The position numbers and the translations under genes were made by a program. Positions 57,790 through 64,000 of a stretch of 64,000 bases of DNA are shown one piece after another. The notes under the pieces were generated by a model. It did no database searches, had not been told where the DNA came from, and saw only the letters and a program-made list of their open reading frames with translations. Position 1 is the first letter of the stretch. The number at the start of each line of letters is the position of its first letter. Location: NCBI GenBank assembly GCA_004352715.1, contig SCFE01000016.1, positions 1,038,041-1,102,040 on the forward strand, written 5' to 3'. This stretch comes from Hofstenia miamia (Eukaryota; Xenacoelomorpha; Acoela).

Positions 57790-59770
57790 TATTAGTAAAC
57801 AATTCTTAAATGGACAATCTTTTATGAATAGAGGGAGAAGAAGCGGAGTTTGACTGGGTAAAGCTTGAAGTAATTAATAATTCCTTCTTAGGCCATTTGC
57901 TAAAGTTCAAATTTAGAAAGCATGTAAATGAGATTTATCAATTTAATACTTCTTAGTCATTTGTGAAGTGGTAATGAAAATTGATTGGATATTTTAAAGC
58001 CATTTTCGAAATTTACATGCTTTAGGCAGAATCTAAAGATTTACCTGTAGGTAACTGACCTTCGCATTTTAATCATATTGATAGCTTTTCTATCGCCCAT
58101 AGACCACGATATAAATAATTACTCTTCGCCGTATTGCTTAAATGCTACATTATCTACTTGTTTGTTATGTTATGCTGGATTAATATTGTTCTCAACCAAC
58201 GGGTTCGGGAAATTGGAGTGACGAATAGTCACTCTATTTGAAAGAAGGGTACATTCAAAGAAACTAAGTTGGTTTCGTACAAAAAAGCTACGAATTGTTT
58301 CCAAAATTTATATTTTACAGCTATGAAAAATTTTTAAAATTTTTTCACTAAACTAGTGTGGCGGGGTTTATTACGGGCTGTGCTAAATTTTTTCAAAACA
58401 TCCGATTTGGACTTCATCTTTGACATTGACACAGATTTCATGAACAAGCGAAAAGTTTTTATCAAAATAATTTTCTCTTAACCCTTCATTAATTAGAGAA
58501 GAATAAATAGTTAATTCTGTCCCATGTCTCTAAAACCATGAAAAGGAATTTTATGGCTCACCATTTGGTTTTGAAAGAAATTGAAAATATTTAGTAAGAC
58601 TATTATTTAAAGGCGAATCCCTACAATGCGCAGCTAACGCAAAAAATCCTAATGAACTCCATGTAGTCATTCATATTTATTTTCTAATTATATTAAATTT
58701 ATTGCTAAAAGTTATATGCTGATTACCACTGTGATTGCGACTATTCCAGTTACCACATCTTCAACATTAGACGCTTAAGTCTAGCACTGGTATATTTTAT
58801 TAATATTTGAAAATCAAACATTTTTATATTTAAATATAAATAATAATAATAAACGCTTATAATTTATTTAAAGTCATATATTAAAATTTTACACCGATTT
58901 TTATTGCTTTGTTAATATGAGTTTGCTCACTGTTGACAAAGACCGCGTAAAGAATCCAAAGCGCTTGAATTATTAAGTGGAATTATATGAAATTCATTGA
59001 TGAATAAATATTTATAAATATATGTATATACATATATTGGTTTTTACAACTGCACCTTTTGGCTTCACTAATCTATTCTTAAAATTATTGTATTGACATG
59101 TTTGTTGTAAGGGCGCATAATATTAAAAAGGTTGTCTTTTTTGAAAATTGTAATATATTTTTTTCTGTAAAAATGGCTATCAGCCCCTCCCCTCGCCCCA
59201 TTTCAAAAATCGTAAATTAGCCTTACTTCACTGATATTTGGCAAATACGCTGGTTAGTTGAAATGTTTGCACTTGTCTAAATATTAACGTCTACTCAAAT
59301 GAGTGTAGGGAATTGGCAGTTGAGGAAAGACCTCTAACTAAAAGTGTCGTTTAATTAGCTTAATCTGACTTAATCAATTTGCACTTTGGCATGCGGTTCT
59401 TTTTTGTACGCTCCGTTGAGTCTCTTCCAGCTGACAGGTTATGACGGCGTGAGAAGTTTATATGTGTCAAACGCACAACAACAACTTTCACCAATAGTTA
59501 ATTCGTCAGTGATTTTTATCCTTAGTTTTTTCTTCAAAGTTAATTTTGAACTTTTGCACAAGTCCGTTGCCATTTTAAACATTGTTTTAAAAATATGTAA
59601 GTAGCAAACTGTTATGAAATATATCGACAATTCATTAGATTTGAATTATCGCGCATGCTACTTGTGTAATCAAATGTTGAACGCCTCTTCTCTTTTTCGA
59701 AACCATCTAAACATTGTATGAAATTGCGGAACTTTTATATGAATATTGTCAATAAAAATCATGTTAGCTA
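57790..59770. other. AT-rich stretch without a supportable gene
   Basis: A patch at 59390-59600 has open frames on both strands: plus LTGYDGVRSLYVSNAQQQLS after a CTCTTCCAG, minus MATDLCKSSKLTLKKKLRIK from an ATG near 59570. The strands contradict each other and neither shows a domain. Confidence 0.4.
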
Positions 59771-59777
59771 TTTTCAT

Positions 59778-59923
59778 AAGGCTACGTTAGATTACGCGAT
59801 TGGTCACGAGTAATCTGTCACATTTTGGTAGAATCGCCCGTCTAATCACCCGAAATAATTAGCGATGTGACATGATTTTGCAACTGCTCTTGCTACCAAT
59901 CACATAGGCTAACCGTAGCCTAA
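59778..59923. mobile_element. Small fold-back MITE
   Basis: About 146 bp with inverted ends: AGGCTACGTTAG...GATTGGTCA on the left and, reverse complemented, AGGCTACGGTTAG...GATTGGTAG on the right. Inner arms share a TGTCACAT word in opposite orientations. There is no coding frame. A related half-copy lies at 63262-63305. Confidence 0.65.
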
Positions 59924-60834
59924 GCTAAAATCCATTTTTGCAATGAAATTTTCCGTCATCCCCTGAATAAAATGCATCGTAAGAATGCTAGCTCTCATTT
60001 ATACAAATTTAGGCCTTAAATTTTTTGGCAAATCTTCATAAATAATTTAAATTTTTTAAAAAATAGCTCCCGTTTTTATAATTTTTAAATAAATAATCGT
60101 TTATAATATTTTTAGGACCGCGCCTGATTATTGGAATAATGCACTAACGCTGGTCTTGTAAGTTAAAATGATAATAACCATTGCGATTAACGGAATAAAT
60201 TAGTGAGAAATGTAATTTTTGTTACTGTAAATTAATAACGATGTCTTGATCTTGTTCAATCCTTGAGGAAATTACATCCGCTCTCTAGCTAGCTGTCCTT
60301 TTGCAAAGGAGAAATTTTCAATTATTCGTTGGTGTATTCCTTGATGTGTTGTTTCCCTAATTACTTTTCCTAGTCATTCATTTAGTTAATAATAACATAA
60401 CTAGTTTATTAGGTAAATACTTTGCATCTTTTATAAAAGAAACGTCGTTTTCAAACGTAGGTTTTGAAGAATGACGCATAAAGACGGTTTTTATTGTGTT
60501 TGATTTGATTTAAGAATAATAGCGTACGAAGCAGTAGAGATTGATATAACTGCTAATCAAAGGGCTTATAAAAACTTCGCTTCAACTTTGAATTTAGCGT
60601 GTATCTCTATTTCACGGCATCAAATAAATACTTTCCTTACATTCACTCATTTTATGTAAAGCATGGTGAAAACATTTTTTACTAATTAGTTACAATGTTT
60701 TTTTTAAATTCAAAACTATAAAATATATTCAAAGTGATTCTTGTATCGATGTGGGCGCAGCATTGCATTCGATTATGTATTTTGCGCTATTTACACCCCT
60801 CGCACCTCGTCCATCCACTCAAATTATTGCAAAA

Positions 60835-60990
60835 ATACACTAAAACTAATCCTAGCCCAAACCATATCCCAAACTATAAACCTAACTTCACCCCTGACCC
60901 TAACCATAACTCTGTCACATCTCCAGCACAAAACATACCCTAAGCCTAGGATATGCTGTACCTTAACCCTATTCTTATCCAAACCATAAA
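60835..60990. repeat. Degenerate CCTAAC/CCCAAACC-rich tract (telomere-like or old satellite)
   Basis: One strand is almost free of G and rich in words such as CCTAAC, CCCTAACC, CCCTAAG and AACCATA. This resembles a decayed interstitial array of a telomere-type CCCTAA motif, but no run of perfect units remains. Confidence 0.4.
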
Positions 60991-61140
60991 CCAAACAGTA
61001 TGCTAGATACTTTATCTTGGCCAACTCAATGAAAACGAATTCATTTTGGAATTATGTATACATAAATCACTGTGAAGAGTTGAGAGGGAAACAACGCAAA
61101 AGTTCCGGATGTTGCGCTAATTACGCACCAATAGTTGTAC

Positions 61141-61200
61141 TTGAACAACTATATATATCAGGCCCGTAGCCAAGGTAGGTTTGGGTTTTTTAGTGTGCAA
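61141..61200. mobile_element. Possible transposon terminus (CAGGCCCGTAGCCAAGG)
   Basis: CAGGCCCGTAGCCAAGG follows a TATATA run. Words of the type 'GGCGTAGCC' are common DNA-transposon ends, and similar termini occur here at 36405-36419 and 44931-44942. No partner end was found, so this is only a pointer. Confidence 0.25.
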
Positions 61201-62460
61201 TTGAAATAATATCAACAACGCCCTTTTACCCGATCCCTTCATGTTAAGTTTATATTATCTCCTCAATATCCGTATTCAAACAAAACTATATTCCGAACTT
61301 TTAATTATACACTACATACCCGTCGAGAAAGCAGTTTAAGTGATAAAAAATACGAGCCCTTGGCGACCTTGTCACACAGTGTAATTAAATATTATATAAA
61401 TCTATATTCCTTAATCCAGGCCATTTAGCGGTTTCCCATTGCTACTATTAATATTATACCATTTTCGTATTTTCTTCACCTTGTCTATTTCAGCTCTCTG
61501 ATAGTCTTTGTGGGAGTTTAATAATTATACCCCGTCTACCTTCGCACGCTTTTTCTATCTCTATCGAAATATGAGAACAAAGGACACATTTCTAACCTTA
61601 AAACTCTAAAGAATTCCTCATTTTGTAATTGTGACTAGTTTAGTAGTTTTTGATAAATTTTAACAAGTAATCCTTTCGCTAAATATGTAAACGATTATTT
61701 TAAATTGATTGCACTTTAATTCAACAAATTGGCAACGGCGACAACATCAAGTTTTATTTGTATTGAATTTTATTTTTTGTTGTGAAACAATTAAAAATGC
61801 ATTAATTAAGAATCGATTCATTTGTCGTTTTCTGTACACTAACTGTTCGGAAGCAATTACTAGAGAACATTCATTCGCCCATCTGTTCACTTTTAATTTT
61901 ATTTTATTTATTCCATCGGAATTATATTTTATGTTTAAATAAAAAACAAAGCATTTCGAATAATTATTTATTACTAACTAGAGCAAACAAACACGCAAGA
62001 TGATTCTGGAATTTATGTACAAGTACTCGATCAAAGGTGTATTCGGCTAAATACGGGCTAAATTCTTCGTTCGGTAAAAGTCAATTTACTTTAAATTTGG
62101 TGAAAAGGCGTAAAATGTTGCTGTCATCCTCCTAATAATTCCTGACAAATGTTATAGGTCGTCGCTAAGTCAATGTCCAACTTTTTGTGCTTGATTTAAT
62201 AATTTTTTAAAGTGAACGTTCTTTTTTTCAGTGTAACTGGAAAGAATTTTCCATTAATGCAATTTTTAATATTTATTTTATGTATTTTATGCAATAAATT
62301 ACGAAGTCGGCGGATAATCGAGTGTGTCTTTCCTGGTTATAATATTGAAAAATTCTAACATTAATGTTAACATAAAAAACAGAATTTTAAGTCGAAAAAT
62401 GAAGTCGTTGTTGATCGCAATTCTGTAATTTATTTTAGAGTTGCTAGGTCAAGGTGATCA
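61200..62460. other. AT-rich stretch without a supportable gene
   Basis: No recognisable coding sequence. A 77-codon frame at 61709-61942 has no motif and lacks an ATG start. Confidence 0.45.
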
Positions 62461-62463
62461 TAA

Positions 62464-62498
62464 TATCATAGACTTCTAAATAGGAGAAGTCTATGATA
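62464..62498. repeat. Perfect 14-bp inverted repeat with 7-base loop
   Basis: TATCATAGACTTCT (62464-62477) pairs exactly with AGAAGTCTATGATA (62485-62498). It could form a hairpin in RNA or DNA. Its function is unknown; it may be the core of a tiny MITE. Confidence 0.7.
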
Positions 62499-63261
62499 AT
62501 ATTTTTACATAAAATGGAACACATAAAAAGAGGTATTCATATACATGTTCATGTATTATAGCGCAAGATAGACTTTTTCCAAAAAATAGTAATTTAAAGT
62601 AGCAAGTCAAAAAAGCAACAAGTTAACTTTGTTAGTTACTAATTTACTAATAAAATACTACAAATAATGTATTAATAATAATACAGCACTACTACAGTTG
62701 ATTTATTATAATAAATAAGGTATTTCCGTGAGAAACTGATTTAGAGTTTTAAATGAAAATCGGGCATTTTTGTATCGCGAGAAAACCTGTCGGGGACAGC
62801 GGGACATAAACTGAATATCAAGACTGGCCTGGGAAAATCGGTACGTATTGTCAGCTAGTGCTAGGTAGTAATTGCATATCTAATGCTGAGATAAAACTGC
62901 TTTGATTTTCTCACAATGTTTGAAGAGTTACATAAAATAATCGTGGACTTATTGTATATCTCTTCATTATACGGAACATTGAAAGGAATATTCTACCAAG
63001 AATGCAGAATTAGTACTGCAAATAAATGTTTATTTGTTAAGCAAATGTGCATTAACTGAAAAATCAATCCTCAACTGCTCAGTTTTATGAACATGAATTG
63101 CGAGAAAATAGCAAATACCTTAACTCCTGGGAGCTGAATTATAATTCTGCTGACTATCTGTGTGAATGATTAAGAATCTCCGATGTCTTACATGATGATT
63201 TCTATTTTCTATTAAAGGTGTAGAAAAAATTGAGCAATACTCATCTCATGTACAATTAAAC

Positions 63262-63305
63262 TATGTGATTGGTCATGCGTGATCTGTCACATTTTCGAAA
63301 TCGAG
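63262..63305 (+). repeat. Half-copy of the 59778-59923 fold-back MITE family
   Basis: CTATGTGATTGGTCATGCGT followed by GATCTGTCACATTTT matches the arm of the MITE at 59778 (GCGATTGGTCACGAGTAATC then TGTCACATTTT). Confidence 0.55.
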
Positions 63306-63562
63306 GGATATTTATGCACTAATTTGCTCCCATATATTATTGAAAATGTATAATAAAAGTATATTGTTGTTCCCTAACTCTAATTCTACTAGGAACTTTT
63401 CGCAATATGTGATGGTTTCCTCAAGAATTAATGAAGATATTTAAAATCTGAAAACACTAAGATTCTCTTTTCTTGCTTTTTCGACTTTAAATCGCGAGCT
63501 CTGACTGTATTTTAGGGTGCTAATTGTTTACATGGGCAGTAGACCGACCCATTACCTGAGCA

Positions 63563-63826
63563 TTGGGTTATGGTAAATATTTGAATGTCTCTTTGAAAAA
63601 ATTCATAATCGTATGTACTTCAGGCATGAAAATTATTTTTAGTTTAAATCTTCATCATTACGTGACCGTGCACAAATCCATAGATGTATCCATATTAAAG
63701 GATTACAACATTTCTTTAACGGACTTGGATAAAATTGTCCAAAATGTGGACAAAGCTGTTTGTTACTTTAAAGTAATGCTAGTCGAAATAGGATTAAGGA
63801 ATAAAAATGCTATTTTTCAAAAATAA
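63563..63826 (+). CDS. Candidate terminal exon, unknown function
   Basis: The frame ends in a TAA at 63824-63826. Two acceptor-like sites precede the convincing part (GTACTTCAG near 63623 and ATTATTTTTAG near 63640). The following ~60 residues, starting FNLHHYVTVHKSIDVS and including TDLDKIVQNVDKAVCYFKVM, look helical and amphipathic. An AATAAA lies about 100 bases after the stop. No family is recognised. Its length is close to what chance gives at this composition, so support is weak. Confidence 0.25.
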   Translation: MGYGKYLNVSLKKFIIVCTSGMKIIFSLNLHHYVTVHKSIDVSILKDYNISLTDLDKIVQNVDKAVCYFKVMLVEIGLRNKNAIFQK

Positions 63827-64000
63827 CTTCAAAAAGTGTTGTTCCACGGTCTTTAAGTGAACAAAAATTTGATCAAAAACTTGTAGAAATCGTTGTATAT
63901 TTCAAACAATAGTAGAAAGAAGCAATAAAATATACAAAACCAAATCTAAATTTTAATCAGTGTTATTTACACAAAATTGTAAACGCCAGTATTAAAATAG

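Noticed and set aside
1-64000. tRNA, rRNA or CRISPR loci
   Set aside because: No B-box-like GGTTCGAATCC with a fitting A-box, no rRNA core sequence and no regularly spaced short direct repeats were seen by eye; a covariance-model scan would be needed to exclude tRNAs fully.

Overview
The window reads as nuclear DNA of an invertebrate animal. It is strongly AT-rich. It has one long, certain, animal-type gene (an NBR1-family autophagy receptor) and a secreted LDL-receptor class A exon. It also has many eukaryotic transposon relics: Ty3/Gypsy, CR1-like LINEs, a Penelope-like element, hAT, mariner, a DUF4817-type Tc1/mariner element, Mutator-like and piggyBac-type elements. I cannot name the species. 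A hydrozoan-, tunicate- or mollusc-like genome would fit, but that is inference from composition and repeat content only. Five assembly gaps are present: 21, 78, 1000 and 640 N plus a single N. At least two of them sit next to exact duplicated sequence or inside repeats.

Layout. 1-3060: a tandem repeat, then a truncated Ty3/Gypsy element on the minus strand (gag, protease, start of reverse transcriptase). 3061-10344: AT-rich DNA without a supportable gene. 10345-10604: a piggyBac-type MITE, followed by a duplicated gap flank. 12240-18581: a dense nest of decayed elements. In order these are a CR1-like endonuclease, a Penelope-like element in two inverted pieces, a second LINE, a BED-finger hAT element, and the C-terminal end of a LINE reverse transcriptase. 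20881-22617: the NBR1-like gene, uninterrupted, with a good 3' splice site two bases before its ATG. 28746-29748: a Mutator-like transposase relic. 31212-31345: a Tc1-like transposase tail. 35200-36600: a hAT element with perfect 8-bp target duplications. 38364-39044: an internally deleted mariner. 43380-43882: the first coding exon of a secreted LDLa protein on the minus strand. 48928-50395: a DUF4817-type transposon inserted in a TA microsatellite. 52062-53044: a weak candidate for a small three-exon gene. 55339-56335: an exact 498-bp duplication around a single N, which I take as an assembly error. The remainder to 64000 holds a fold-back MITE, a hairpin, a degenerate telomere-like tract and a weak terminal-exon candidate.

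The genes do not form a pathway or operon. The only confident host genes are the NBR1-like receptor and the LDLa exon, and nothing ties them together. In DNA this AT-rich (I estimate a stop about every 12-13 codons), open frames of 60-105 codons are expected by chance. I therefore treated the many such frames as noise unless homology, splice signals or repeat structure supported them. I did not find a convincing undescribed biological system. The best leads are the compact, intron-free NBR1, the inverted Penelope-like element, the hAT element carrying two dimerisation regions in one frame, and a recurring placement of 3' splice sites right in front of start codons.
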